A stretch of 64,000 nucleotides of DNA from Pigmentiphaga litoralis (GTDB taxonomy: Bacteria > Pseudomonadota > Gammaproteobacteria > Burkholderiales > Burkholderiaceae_B), in contig NZ_JACCBP010000001.1 of NCBI RefSeq assembly GCF_013408655.1, positions 3,162,001 to 3,226,000 of the forward strand, given 5' to 3'. Shown here piece by piece: positions 42,685 to 51,338 of the stretch. The notes beneath the pieces were generated by a model. The model did no database searches, was not told the origin of the DNA, and worked only from the letters and a program-made list of their open reading frames with translations. The translations under genes and the position numbers were made by a program. The stretch's first letter is position 1. Each line of letters opens with the position of its first letter.

Positions 42685-43490
42685 CGCAGGCCGCCACGCT
42701 GAACGACCCCGCTGCAGCCTGCGCCGACACGCTACCTGCCGGCGCGCCGGCGGTGCGCTTGCAAAGCGTCAGCAAGTGGTTCGATACCCGCGGCAAGGAG
42801 CCATTGACGGTCCTGCAGAACGTGTCGATCGACGTGCCCGAACAGTCGGTGGTCGCACTGGTAGGCGCATCGGGTTGCGGCAAGAGCACGATCCTGAACA
42901 TCATGTCGGGACTGCTGACACCCGACCGCGGCTGCGTGTTCATCCACGGCACGGCAGCGGCCGACTACAAGGCGTGGCGGTCGGTCGGCTACATGTTCCA
43001 GGAAGACCGGCTGCTGCCCTGGCGCACGGCGCTCGACAACACCGCCTTCGGGCTGGAAGCCGAGACCCTGCCCAGACGCGAGCGCAACGACCGGGCGATG
43101 GCGGCACTGGAACTGGTGGGCCTGGCGCCATTCGCCAGCGCCTTTCCGCATGAACTGTCGGGCGGCATGCGCAGCCGCGTGGCGCTGGCCCGCAGCCTGG
43201 TCACCCGCCCCACCCTCTTGCTGATGGACGAGCCATTTTCCAAGCTCGATCCGATGATCCGTTCGCAGATGCATGACGAACTCTTGCGCATCAAGAGCAT
43301 GATGGACATGACCATCGTGTTCGTTACCCACGACGTCGAAGAAGCCGTGGTGCTGGCCGACCAGGTCGTGCTGTTGATGCCCCGCCCCGGCCGTGTCCGC
43401 TCGGTCATGCCCGTCCCGCTCGCGCGTCCGCGCGATCCCAACAGCCAGGTCGTCAGCGACGAAGTGCGTCGACTGCGTCCGCTGATCTGA
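42681..43490 (+). CDS. ABC transporter ATPase (SsuB/TauB type)
   Basis: The 269-residue protein has Walker A in ALVGASGCGKSTILNI, Q-loop FQEDRLLPWR, signature LSGGMRSRVAL and Walker B LLLMDEPFSKLD. The RLLPWR wording and the short length are typical of nitrate/sulfonate/taurine importers. Its start overlaps the GntR stop. Confidence 0.9.
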   Translation: MTQAATLNDPAAACADTLPAGAPAVRLQSVSKWFDTRGKEPLTVLQNVSIDVPEQSVVALVGASGCGKSTILNIMSGLLTPDRGCVFIHGTAAADYKAWRSVGYMFQEDRLLPWRTALDNTAFGLEAETLPRRERNDRAMAALELVGLAPFASAFPHELSGGMRSRVALARSLVTRPTLLLMDEPFSKLDPMIRSQMHDELLRIKSMMDMTIVFVTHDVEEAVVLADQVVLLMPRPGRVRSVMPVPLARPRDPNSQVVSDEVRRLRPLI

Positions 43491-43504
43491 CAAGGAAGGC
43501 CGGC

Positions 43505-44314
43505 ATGGCTTCAGTGATCGAACGAAATGTGCCGGCCCCCCGCAAGCGCGATCATCGCCGGGCCACCCGCGTCGCTCAGCGACTGGCCCTGCTGCTCATG
43601 GTGATCGCGATCTGGGGCATGGCATCGCTGGGCACCGAGCCCTTTGTGCTGCCCAGTCCGCTGCGGGTGTGGCATGCCTTTGTCGCACTGATCGCCAACG
43701 GCATGTTCTTTGCCGATCTGTCGATCACGCTGTATCGCGTGGTGGTGGGCTTCGTGCTGGCCGCCATCGTCGGCACGGTGCTCGGCATGGTCCTGGGCTC
43801 CAACAAGACGCTGGCCGATTTTTTCGAGCCGGTCTTGGCGGTGATGAACACGGTGTCGTCGGCCATCTGGGCCATCTTCGCGATCATCTGGTTCGGCATT
43901 TCCAACGCGACCACGATCTTCGTGGTGTTCATGACGGCCATGCCGCTGGTGCTGACCAACGTCTGGCAGGGCACGCAGACCGTCAACTCCGAATACATCG
44001 ACCTGGCCAAGACCTTCCGCATGTCCCGCGCCAAGGTGCTGCGCATGATCTACATGCCCAGCATCCTGCCCTACTTTTTTTCGGGCGCGCGGCTGGCGTT
44101 CGGCTTCGGCTGGCGCGTCAGCCTGATTGCCGAAACCCTGGGGTCGAGCAACGGGATCGGCTACCGCCTGCGGCAAGCGGCCGACCTCGTGCAGACCGAT
44201 CAGGTATTCGCCTGGACCGTCACGCTGGTCAGCATGATGGTCGTGCTGGAACTGCTGATCCTCAAGCCTCTGGAAAACCACCTCTTTCGCTGGAAACGAC
44301 CTGTCCAGTCCTGA
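43505..44314 (+). CDS. ABC transporter permease (SsuC/TauC type)
   Basis: The 269-residue permease has about six hydrophobic segments and the EAA loop region EYIDLAKTFRMSRAKVLRMIYMP. The ALLLMVIAIWGMASLG start and SLIAETLGSSNGIGYRLRQA near the end fit the SsuC family. AAGGA precedes the ATG. It forms the channel with the ATPase at 42681 and the binding protein at 44360. Confidence 0.88.
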   Translation: MASVIERNVPAPRKRDHRRATRVAQRLALLLMVIAIWGMASLGTEPFVLPSPLRVWHAFVALIANGMFFADLSITLYRVVVGFVLAAIVGTVLGMVLGSNKTLADFFEPVLAVMNTVSSAIWAIFAIIWFGISNATTIFVVFMTAMPLVLTNVWQGTQTVNSEYIDLAKTFRMSRAKVLRMIYMPSILPYFFSGARLAFGFGWRVSLIAETLGSSNGIGYRLRQAADLVQTDQVFAWTVTLVSMMVVLELLILKPLENHLFRWKRPVQS

Positions 44315-44359
44315 CGCCTTGCCGACCAGGACACCCCCACCCTCACCCCGGGAGAACGT

Positions 44360-45349
44360 ATGCGCACTTCACACCGCTTCATTCATTGGATGGGGGCGCT
44401 GGCCCTGCTCGCCCTGGCATCGACGCCCGCGCACGCGCAAAAAGTGCGGGTCGGCTACTGGACCAGCGGCGTCAGCCTGGGGTTCGGCGCGGTGCTGGAA
44501 GCGCAGAAGTTCTTCGAGAAGGAAGGGCTGGAAGTCGAGTATGTCCACTTTCCTGACGTGAACGCGCCCACCAAGGCGATTGCCGGCAATGCGATCGACT
44601 TTGCGCTGGGCGCCAGCGCCGGGGGCGCACTGAGCGTCACGGCGGACGGCCTGCCGCTCAAGATCATGCTGGCCACCCAGATCGCGGAACTGAGCTTCGT
44701 CGTGCTGGAAGACTCGCCCATCAAGACCATGGCCGACCTGCGCGGCAAAAAGATCGGCATGTCACCGGCGGGCAGCGCCACGTCGGGCATCACGGCCGCC
44801 ATCCTGGATGGCAATCACGGCATGAAGCCGGGCACGTACGAAGCGGTTCCCGGCAACGAGCCACGGCTTGCGCAGTTCCTGGTGCAGAAAGACGTCGATG
44901 TGGCCGCGATCCGGTCGGTCACCATCGCGCAGATGCCCGGCGTCAAGCTGCGCACGCTGGCATCCGCCGAAACCGAATGGAAGACGCTGACCAAAAGCGA
45001 TGCCAAGCCCGTGCTGGGCGTCGGGCTGGTGCGCAAGGACTTCCTGGACAAGAACCCCGAGGCCGCGGTGAAGCTGGTGGTGGGCATGCGCAAGGCGTAC
45101 GAGTTCGGCAAGGTGAACAAACCCGCCGTGGTCGAAGCGCTGGTCAAGTACGCGAACATGCCCGAGGCGAACGCCAAGGACTACGCCAATCTGTGGGACG
45201 GCATCTACATGGTCAGCATGGAACCCGCCGACATCGCGACCCTGAAGCGCGAGTTCGAGATTTTCAAAAGCGTGGGCGCGGTCAAGGGCACGCTGCCCGA
45301 CTCGGCCTTTGCGCCCGAGCCCTATCAAAAATCGAAGGCCATAAAATGA
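44360..45349 (+). CDS. ABC transporter periplasmic binding protein (SsuA/NMT1-like)
   Basis: The 329-residue protein has a signal peptide ending AHA-QK. The mature start KVRVGYWTSGVSLGFGAVLE leads into AIAGNAIDFALGASAGGALS and LRGKKIGMSPAGSATS, the usual layout of NMT1/SsuA proteins. The ligand may be the aromatic or sulfonated substrate of the oxygenase encoded next. It overlaps that gene by four bases (ATGA). Confidence 0.88.
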   Translation: MRTSHRFIHWMGALALLALASTPAHAQKVRVGYWTSGVSLGFGAVLEAQKFFEKEGLEVEYVHFPDVNAPTKAIAGNAIDFALGASAGGALSVTADGLPLKIMLATQIAELSFVVLEDSPIKTMADLRGKKIGMSPAGSATSGITAAILDGNHGMKPGTYEAVPGNEPRLAQFLVQKDVDVAAIRSVTIAQMPGVKLRTLASAETEWKTLTKSDAKPVLGVGLVRKDFLDKNPEAAVKLVVGMRKAYEFGKVNKPAVVEALVKYANMPEANAKDYANLWDGIYMVSMEPADIATLKREFEIFKSVGAVKGTLPDSAFAPEPYQKSKAIK

Positions 45350-46608
45350 GCGCGGACCCGGCAACCGTCACGCTGCGCCAGCCGCTGCGCTGGCCATCGG
45401 AAGGCCTGTCGCGCATCCCCGTCCGCATCTACAGCGATGCGCAGGTCTACCGCGACGAGCAGGACTTGCTGTTCCGCGGACCGACCTGGAACTACCTGGG
45501 GCTGGCGCACGAAATTCCCGGCGAAGGCGACTTCCTGACCTCTCGCATCGGCGATACGCCGGTGGTCATGATGCGTGCGGCCGATGGATCGGTGCGCGCC
45601 CTGGTCAACCGCTGCGCGCACAAGGGCTCGCTGATCTGCTACGAGCCGCAAGGCCACAGCGCCCACGCGCGGCTGGTCTGTCCGTATCACAACTGGATCT
45701 ACGACCTGGACGGCAAGTGCCTGAGCGTGGCCTTCGAAAAAGGCATCCAGGGGCGCGGCGGCATGCCCGAGGACTTCGACCGCAGCCAGGTCACCTTGCG
45801 CGTGCTGCGGGTCGAGGTGCTGCACGGACTGGTGTTCGCCACCTTCAGCGACAGCGTGGCCCCCCTGCGCGACTACCTGGGGCCCGAGATGCTGCACCAC
45901 GTGGAACGCACCCTGGGCGGCCGCACGCTCAAGGTGCTGGCGCGCTATTCGCACATCATGCCGAACAACTGGAAGCTGTATATCGAGAACAGCCGGGACA
46001 CCTATCATCCCAGCTTGCTGCATAGCTTCTTTGCTACCTTCAAATTGAATCGACTGTCGGCCGATGGCGGCGTGCAGCACGATGCCGACTCGCGGCACCA
46101 TCTGGTCTTTGCCAAGCGGCACACCGACGTCGGATCCGCCGAATACAGTTCGGGCACCCTGCGCGCCATGAAGACCGACTACGGGCTGGAGGATCCTTCC
46201 CTGATCGACCAGTGGATCGAATTCCCGGACCAGATCACCAATTCGATCCAGAGCCTGTTCCCGGGCTTCGTGCTGCAGCAGATCCTGAATTCGATTGGCA
46301 CCCGCCAGACCCACCCGATCGGCGTCGACAAATGCGAACTGATCTGGACCTTGCTGGGCTTTGAAGAAGACACGCCCGAACAGGCCGAGATCCGCCTCAA
46401 ACAAAGCAACCTGGTGGGCCCGCACGGCTTCGTATCGATGGAAGACGGCGCCATCGGCGGCTTCGTGCAGCGCGGCGTGGCGGGCGATCCGGACATCCAT
46501 GCACTGGTCGAGATGGGGGGCCGCGGGGTCGGTACGGCCGACAATCGCGCCACCGAAACGTCGGTGCGCGGCTTCTACAAGTTCTATCGCGAGTTGCTTC
46601 ATGTCTAG
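45346..46608 (+). CDS. Rieske non-heme iron oxygenase, alpha subunit (second copy)
   Basis: From the ATG overlapping the binding-protein stop, the product has 420 residues. Rieske ligands are Cys90-x-His92 (NRCAHKG) and Cys112-x2-His115 (CPYHNW). The catalytic iron ligands are Asp218, His221 and His226 (SRDTYHPSLLH). It shares long stretches with the alpha subunit at 3775 (WSF/TWNYLGL region, GMPEDFDRSQ, TFKLNRLS). As in the first cluster, no ferredoxin or reductase gene is nearby. It overlaps the beta-subunit gene by eight bases. Confidence 0.92.
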   Translation: MSADPATVTLRQPLRWPSEGLSRIPVRIYSDAQVYRDEQDLLFRGPTWNYLGLAHEIPGEGDFLTSRIGDTPVVMMRAADGSVRALVNRCAHKGSLICYEPQGHSAHARLVCPYHNWIYDLDGKCLSVAFEKGIQGRGGMPEDFDRSQVTLRVLRVEVLHGLVFATFSDSVAPLRDYLGPEMLHHVERTLGGRTLKVLARYSHIMPNNWKLYIENSRDTYHPSLLHSFFATFKLNRLSADGGVQHDADSRHHLVFAKRHTDVGSAEYSSGTLRAMKTDYGLEDPSLIDQWIEFPDQITNSIQSLFPGFVLQQILNSIGTRQTHPIGVDKCELIWTLLGFEEDTPEQAEIRLKQSNLVGPHGFVSMEDGAIGGFVQRGVAGDPDIHALVEMGGRGVGTADNRATETSVRGFYKFYRELLHV

Positions 46609-47113
46609 CGCACCCGACCTGACCCTGCCGGCAACCACGCCGGTGACGCCCGACGAGCGCGCGGCCGTCGAAGCCTTGATTCGCGACTATGCCTTCGCCC
46701 TCGACGACGGGGAGTACGAACGCTGGCCTGCGTTCTTTGCCGAGCAGTGCTTCTACCAGATCCGTTCGCGCGAAAGCCGCGACCAGGGTCATCCGCTCGG
46801 CATGATGTACTGCACCAGCGCGGCCATGATGCGCGACCGCATCAGCGGACTGCGCCGCGTGAACGTGTTCGAGCCGCATCGCTACCGGCACGTGACCGGA
46901 TCGCCGTGGATTGCGCGGCTGCCCGATGGCACCTGTCGCGCTCGAACCTCGTATGTGCTGGTGCGCACCATGCGCAGCGGCGAAAGCACGCTGTTTTCCA
47001 GCGGCTGCTATGAAGACGTGATCACCCTGCTTGAATCCGGTCCGCGTTTCCTGCGGCGCGAAGTGATCTGCGAGTCCAGCCAGATCGACACGCTGCTGGT
47101 CATCCCGATCTGA
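46601..47113 (+). CDS. Rieske oxygenase beta subunit (second copy)
   Basis: The 170-residue NTF2-like small subunit starts at an ATG inside the last codons of the alpha gene. Family landmarks are YAFALDDGEYERWPAFF, LRRVNVFEPHRYRHVTG and the end SSQIDTLLVIPI. It matches the first-cluster beta subunit across its length. The hydroxyacid dehydrogenase gene starts one base after its stop. Confidence 0.9.
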   Translation: MSSAPDLTLPATTPVTPDERAAVEALIRDYAFALDDGEYERWPAFFAEQCFYQIRSRESRDQGHPLGMMYCTSAAMMRDRISGLRRVNVFEPHRYRHVTGSPWIARLPDGTCRARTSYVLVRTMRSGESTLFSSGCYEDVITLLESGPRFLRREVICESSQIDTLLVIPI

Positions 47114-47114
47114 C

Positions 47115-48128
47115 ATGCCGGACGCGCCCCGCTTTCGGCTTCATCTCGACAATGTGTCGAGCAAGCATCCCGTCTTTCACATGACGACCGCCGCGGTGGA
47201 TACCGCGCTGGCCGGATGCCCCGGCGCGGCGGACCGGCTTGACATCCGCATCGGCTGGGACGGCGACGGATTGGCAGACGCCTTGCCTCACACCGACATG
47301 CTGGTCTGCGCGCGTGTGCCTGCGATCGACCTGCGGCGGCACGCGACCCGGCTGCGCTGCGTGCACGCCACGGGCGCGGGGATCGACGGCATGCTCCCGC
47401 TCGACTGGCTGCCCGACGGCGCGTGCTTCACCAACAGCAGTGGGGTCCACGCCGCCAAGGCGCAGGAATACGCGCTGATGGCGCTGCTGATGCTGAACAG
47501 CCGCCTGCCGCAGATGGTGACCCGGCAACGCGCGGCACGCTGGCAGCAGGTCTTTACGCCCCGCGCCGCTGGCAAGACCGTGGTGATCGTCGGCTACGGC
47601 GACATGGGCCAGGCCGCCGGCCGCGCTGCGCGCAGCCTGGGCATGCGCGTCGTTGCCGTCACGCGCAGCGGCTCGACGCAGGCGCAATCCGATGGGAGCC
47701 TGCCTGATGAAGTGCACGCCATCGACGCGCTCGACCGCGTGCTGCCGGCGGCCGACCTGCTGGTGCTGGCCATGCCGCTGACGCCCGCCACGCACCACCT
47801 GATCGATGCAGCGCGTCTTGCCCGGCTTCGGCCAGGCGCCAGCGTGATCAACGTGGCGCGCGCCGGGGTGCTCGACGGCGGTGCGCTGCGCGATGCCTTG
47901 TCGGCCGGCCATCTGTCGGGCGCCGTCATCGATGTGTTCGAGCAGGAACCGTTGCCGCCGGATTCGCCGTGGTGGTCCACGCCCAATCTGATCATCACCC
48001 CGCACAGTTCGTCGGATGACGCCGACCGGTATATCGTCGATGCCCTGGGCATCGCGATCCGCAATGCCCTTGCCCTGCTCGACGGCCTGCCGCTGACCAA
48101 TGTGGTCGACGCCGGCCGCGGCTACTGA
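47115..48128 (+). CDS. D-2-hydroxyacid dehydrogenase
   Basis: The 337-residue NAD-dependent enzyme has the GYGDMG nucleotide-binding loop (VVIVGYGDMGQAAGRAARSL). Catalytic Arg is in INVARAGVLDGGAL, Glu in VFEQEPLPPDSP and His in IITPHSSSDDADR. It lies one base after the oxygenase beta gene, so it probably reduces or oxidises a 2-oxo/2-hydroxy acid made later in the same pathway. The exact substrate is not evident. Confidence 0.88.
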   Translation: MPDAPRFRLHLDNVSSKHPVFHMTTAAVDTALAGCPGAADRLDIRIGWDGDGLADALPHTDMLVCARVPAIDLRRHATRLRCVHATGAGIDGMLPLDWLPDGACFTNSSGVHAAKAQEYALMALLMLNSRLPQMVTRQRAARWQQVFTPRAAGKTVVIVGYGDMGQAAGRAARSLGMRVVAVTRSGSTQAQSDGSLPDEVHAIDALDRVLPAADLLVLAMPLTPATHHLIDAARLARLRPGASVINVARAGVLDGGALRDALSAGHLSGAVIDVFEQEPLPPDSPWWSTPNLIITPHSSSDDADRYIVDALGIAIRNALALLDGLPLTNVVDAGRGY

Positions 48129-48141
48129 TTCCGGAGCCTGC

Positions 48142-48540
48142 ATGTCCACCGTCTTCCACATGATCACCGGCGCCCCCGATCCGGTCGCGCCCTTCAGCCA
48201 TGCCGTCGAATCCGATGGCTGGGTCTTCATTACCGGGCAGATGCCGTTCACCGGCCGCGCCAACGACTCCGCCTATCCGGACGGCATCGAGGCCCAGACG
48301 CGCCAGGTCATGGCCAACCTCGACACCGTGCTGACCGGTTGCGGCCTGGGGCTGACGGACGTGGTGTCAGTCCGAATCTACCTGCTGCACTTCGATCGCG
48401 ATTACGCCGCCATGAACGCCGTCTATGCCAGCTACTTTGCACCCGGCCGCCGGCCCGCGCGCACCTGCATCGGTGTCAGCGGACTGGCGCGCGGCGCGCT
48501 CATCGAAGTCGACATGGTGGCGCGCCGGCCCGCCGCATGA
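48142..48540 (+). CDS. RidA/YjgF family enamine/imine deaminase
   Basis: The 132-residue protein has the trimeric RidA layout: FSHAVESDGWVFITGQMPF, the DVVSVRIYLLHFDRDY strand and the active-site arginine in RPARTCIGVSGLARGALIEV. RidA proteins hydrolyse reactive 2-aminoacrylate or other enamines; catabolic-operon members often clean up pathway-specific imines. CCGGAGC precedes the ATG 13 bases after the dehydrogenase stop. Confidence 0.87.
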   Translation: MSTVFHMITGAPDPVAPFSHAVESDGWVFITGQMPFTGRANDSAYPDGIEAQTRQVMANLDTVLTGCGLGLTDVVSVRIYLLHFDRDYAAMNAVYASYFAPGRRPARTCIGVSGLARGALIEVDMVARRPAA

Positions 48541-48566
48541 CGTGCCCGCCATAAGTATTTTTTTCT

Positions 48567-48578
48567 TTGCTGCAGCAA
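48567..48578. promoter_or_regulatory. Perfect palindrome TTGCTGCAGCAA upstream of cupin/AsnC pair
   Basis: A 12-base perfect palindrome lies in an AT-rich stretch (48551-48595), about 85 bases before the cupin ATG, with GATAGAAAAT following as a possible -10 region. It could be the binding site of the AsnC regulator encoded downstream. Confidence 0.45.
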
Positions 48579-48662
48579 GCCGATAGAAAATCCTTCGCCA
48601 CGCTACGCCCTCATCCGCGTAGACTCAAGACGTCGATCTGCCGTTGCGAGGGACTGCCGAAC

Positions 48663-49256
48663 ATGGATGGAGAAGCCAACGTCATTGCCTTGCATGGCGA
48701 CACACGTTGCGGTCGGGAAAGCCTGTTGCACGAGGCGCTCATCACCGACATCGAACGCGCCTGCGACGGCCCGTCCACGCGATTCGTCCATCGGCTTCTG
48801 GGCACCCTGCGGCAACATGCCGCCGACCCTTCCCTGCTCCGGACCGCGCGCGTCCTGGCCGCCTCCCGGCCTCGGCCACGCGACGCCTACATCGATCCTG
48901 CCGGACGATTCCGCATCGATGTTTTGACGTGGCAGGCCGGCCAGGTCAGCCGCGTGCATACCCACGATACCTGGCGCGCGCTGGCCATCATCGACGGCTG
49001 GCTGCGCGAAGACCTCTACGATCGCAGCGACGCCATTGCCGACGCCCGCCACAGCAGCAGCTCGGCAGTGCTTCCCGGAGGCGCCCGGTTTCATCTGCCT
49101 GGCGACGCCACCGTCCACCGCCTGCGCAATGTCGGATCGATCCCCACCGTATCGTTGCATGTCCGCGGGCTGCGGCCCGCAGCGTCGCCATGCATCCGGC
49201 ACGACAGAGACTATGCCTGCGAGAAGCCATGGACGATATCGACCGCCGGATCCTGA
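48663..49256 (+). CDS. Cysteine dioxygenase-like cupin protein
   Basis: Starting at ATG 48663 the product has 197 residues. The cupin core reads RIDVLTWQAGQVSRVHTHDT, with the metal-binding H-x-H, a WLREDLYDR acidic residue and a distal His in GDATVHRLRNV. This is the three-histidine layout of thiol dioxygenases. It resembles the protein at 55250 (same GRF-W-AGQ-HxH-TW order), but the two are distant. The 3-prime end overlaps the AsnC gene by 28 bases. The likely substrate is a thiol or amino-acid derivative. Confidence 0.75.
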   Translation: MDGEANVIALHGDTRCGRESLLHEALITDIERACDGPSTRFVHRLLGTLRQHAADPSLLRTARVLAASRPRPRDAYIDPAGRFRIDVLTWQAGQVSRVHTHDTWRALAIIDGWLREDLYDRSDAIADARHSSSSAVLPGGARFHLPGDATVHRLRNVGSIPTVSLHVRGLRPAASPCIRHDRDYACEKPWTISTAGS

Positions 49257-49702
49257 CGGTCCTGCAAGAGGACGCAACGCTGCCCGTCAGCGAGCTGGCC
49301 AAACGGGTCGGCCTGTCGACGACGCCTTGCTGGAAGCGCGTGCAGAAGCTGCGGGAAGACGGCGTCATCACCAAACAGGTGGTGCTGTGCGATCCCGCAA
49401 AAATGGATCTGAAATTGACGGTGTTTGTCGAGATCCGAACCAACCGCCACAACGATGCGTGGCTGCGCAAGTTCGCCAAGATCGTGCGCGAATTGCCCGA
49501 GATCGTCGACGTCTACCGCATGAGCGGCGACGTCGACTATCTGCTGCGTGTGGTCGTGCGCGACATCGAAGGCTACGACGCCGTGTACCGGAAATTGATC
49601 CGTGCGGTCGAAGTCTTCGACGTCAGTTCGCGCTTCGTCATGGAAAAAATAAAATACTCCACCGCGCTGCCCTTGCTGGGCAGCGACGACGACGCAGCCT
49701 GA
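49229..49702 (+). CDS. Lrp/AsnC-family transcriptional regulator
   Basis: The 157-residue protein has a helix-turn-helix DDIDRRILTVLQEDATLPVS with LSTTPCWKRVQKLREDGVI, then a RAM domain with MSGDVDYLLRVVVRDIEGYD. It starts inside the cupin gene, so the two are translationally linked. It ends exactly against the UbiD stop on the other strand (TGATCA at 49700-49705). Amino-acid-responsive control of the cupin gene and possibly of the minus-strand operon is likely. Confidence 0.9.
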   Translation: MDDIDRRILTVLQEDATLPVSELAKRVGLSTTPCWKRVQKLREDGVITKQVVLCDPAKMDLKLTVFVEIRTNRHNDAWLRKFAKIVRELPEIVDVYRMSGDVDYLLRVVVRDIEGYDAVYRKLIRAVEVFDVSSRFVMEKIKYSTALPLLGSDDDAA

Positions 49703-51310
49703 TCAACGCGACCCGGGTGGCTTGGCCGCGAACGCCGACCCCCGCACGCACATGCGGCCTTCGGCGGTCTGCCAGAGCCGCTGCGCTTCGTGCAGCGATC
49801 CAAGCGCCCGGGCGATGGTGTTGAAGTCGTAGTCGGCCGCAAACCGGTCGGCAATCTCGGTGTAGTACAGCGGCGCGGTGTCGATCGCCGCAAAGATGGC
49901 GTCGGCCGCCTCGCCGACCTTGTCCAGGCCCGCCACCACATTCGGGTCGGCCTTGCCCGCCAGGTAATCGGCAATCTTGGCCGTGTCCGCATAGGCGTAC
50001 GAAATCCGCTCGAAGCGTTCATGCGGAATGCCTTCGGAAATCGTGGCATCGATCCCCACCTTGGCCCCCGTCGGCACCACGCCCGGCGGCATGACGGCCA
50101 GGCTGGGGTCCAGCGGCTTGGCCCGCGCGCCCGGAATGATGAAGATGTCGCGGTCGCCCTGCACCCGGGTGGCGATGGCCCACTCGACCTCCTCGCCATT
50201 GAACACATCGATGTCATCGTCAACCACCACGACGTGCTTCAGGTCCATGACCGACAGCGCCGCCAGCAGTGCGTTCTTGCCTTCGCCCGCCTGCTTCTTG
50301 ATCGAGATGACCGCATGCCAGAAGGCGCGACCGCCCAGAGTCACGTTGATGTCCTTGACCTGGACGCCGGCCGTCTTGAGCGCGGTCCTGATGGCCTGGT
50401 AGCGCGTCGGCGCCGCCAGCCACGTGTTTTCCCACGGCATATGCAGGGCGTAGTAGATGGCGTCGCGCCGGTGCAGGATCGCCTTGATGCGCACGTTGGG
50501 ATTCCAGTGCAGGCCGCCCATCAGTGCGGTGAATTCGCCGAAGCGCCCTTCGGGCTGCGTCCATCCGGTCGGCAGGATTTCGGCTTCGATCACGATTTCG
50601 GCATCGGCAATGAAGGGCAGGTCGATCGTCTCGCACTGCGCCAGTTCGACCGGGCAGCCGCGGATGCCACCTGCGATCGCCATCTCGTCCACGCCGATCG
50701 GTGCGCGGTAGCCGGCGCCCATGATCTCCATGGGGTGGGTGCCGATCGAAATCGAGATCGGGCAGGGTTTGCCGGCTTCGTACGCGCGCTGCGCAAAGCG
50801 CCGCATATTGTTCGGCGTCACGATGTCGATGCCGGTCAGCCCCTTCTCTTTGACGATCAGCCGGTAGATGCCGGTGTTCACGCCATACTCCGGATCCTTT
50901 GCGATGATGACGCCGGCGGTGATCATCGGGCCACCATCGAAGATCGATGACATCGGAATCGGCAGCTTGTACAGGTCGATGTCATCGCCAGTGATGATCA
51001 CTTCCTTGGCGGGGGAGTGATCGACGTACACCGGCGAAATGGGATTGTTGATGCCGTGGTCCAGCTTGGCTTCGATTTCGCGATACGTCTCGCACCCCAT
51101 CGACATGATGGTGCGGTTGCGCGTCCGGATGATGCCGGACAGAAGGGGCATGTCGTAGCCGATCACGTCATGGAACAGCAGCGCCTTGTCGCTCTGGTCC
51201 ACCAGGGTGGCCACGTGCCGGATGTCGACCGGCTGATGGATGTCCACCAGTTCATCGGCCTCGCGCAGCCGATCCAGGAAGGTACGAAAGTTTTCATTCA
51301 TGGGGTGCAT
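49703..51310 (-). CDS. UbiD-family (de)carboxylase, prenylated-FMN dependent
   Basis: The 535-residue protein shows UbiD family motifs in order: a RTFLDRLREADELVDIHQPV start, YVDHSPAKEVIITGDDIDLY, GIYRLIVKEKGLTGIDIVTP, ISIGTHPMEIMGAGYRAPIG and AEILPTGWTQPEGRFGEFTA. Such enzymes reversibly decarboxylate aromatic or unsaturated acids using prFMN made by UbiX, which is not in this window. It is the last gene of a seven-gene minus-strand operon; AAGGAC precedes the ATG at 51310. It acts after or before CoA activation by the ligase at 51339. Confidence 0.9.
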   Translation of the reverse strand: MHPMNENFRTFLDRLREADELVDIHQPVDIRHVATLVDQSDKALLFHDVIGYDMPLLSGIIRTRNRTIMSMGCETYREIEAKLDHGINNPISPVYVDHSPAKEVIITGDDIDLYKLPIPMSSIFDGGPMITAGVIIAKDPEYGVNTGIYRLIVKEKGLTGIDIVTPNNMRRFAQRAYEAGKPCPISISIGTHPMEIMGAGYRAPIGVDEMAIAGGIRGCPVELAQCETIDLPFIADAEIVIEAEILPTGWTQPEGRFGEFTALMGGLHWNPNVRIKAILHRRDAIYYALHMPWENTWLAAPTRYQAIRTALKTAGVQVKDINVTLGGRAFWHAVISIKKQAGEGKNALLAALSVMDLKHVVVVDDDIDVFNGEEVEWAIATRVQGDRDIFIIPGARAKPLDPSLAVMPPGVVPTGAKVGIDATISEGIPHERFERISYAYADTAKIADYLAGKADPNVVAGLDKVGEAADAIFAAIDTAPLYYTEIADRFAADYDFNTIARALGSLHEAQRLWQTAEGRMCVRGSAFAAKPPGSR

Positions 51311-51338
51311 GTCATGTCCTTGTGTCGGTCGGCGGCGG

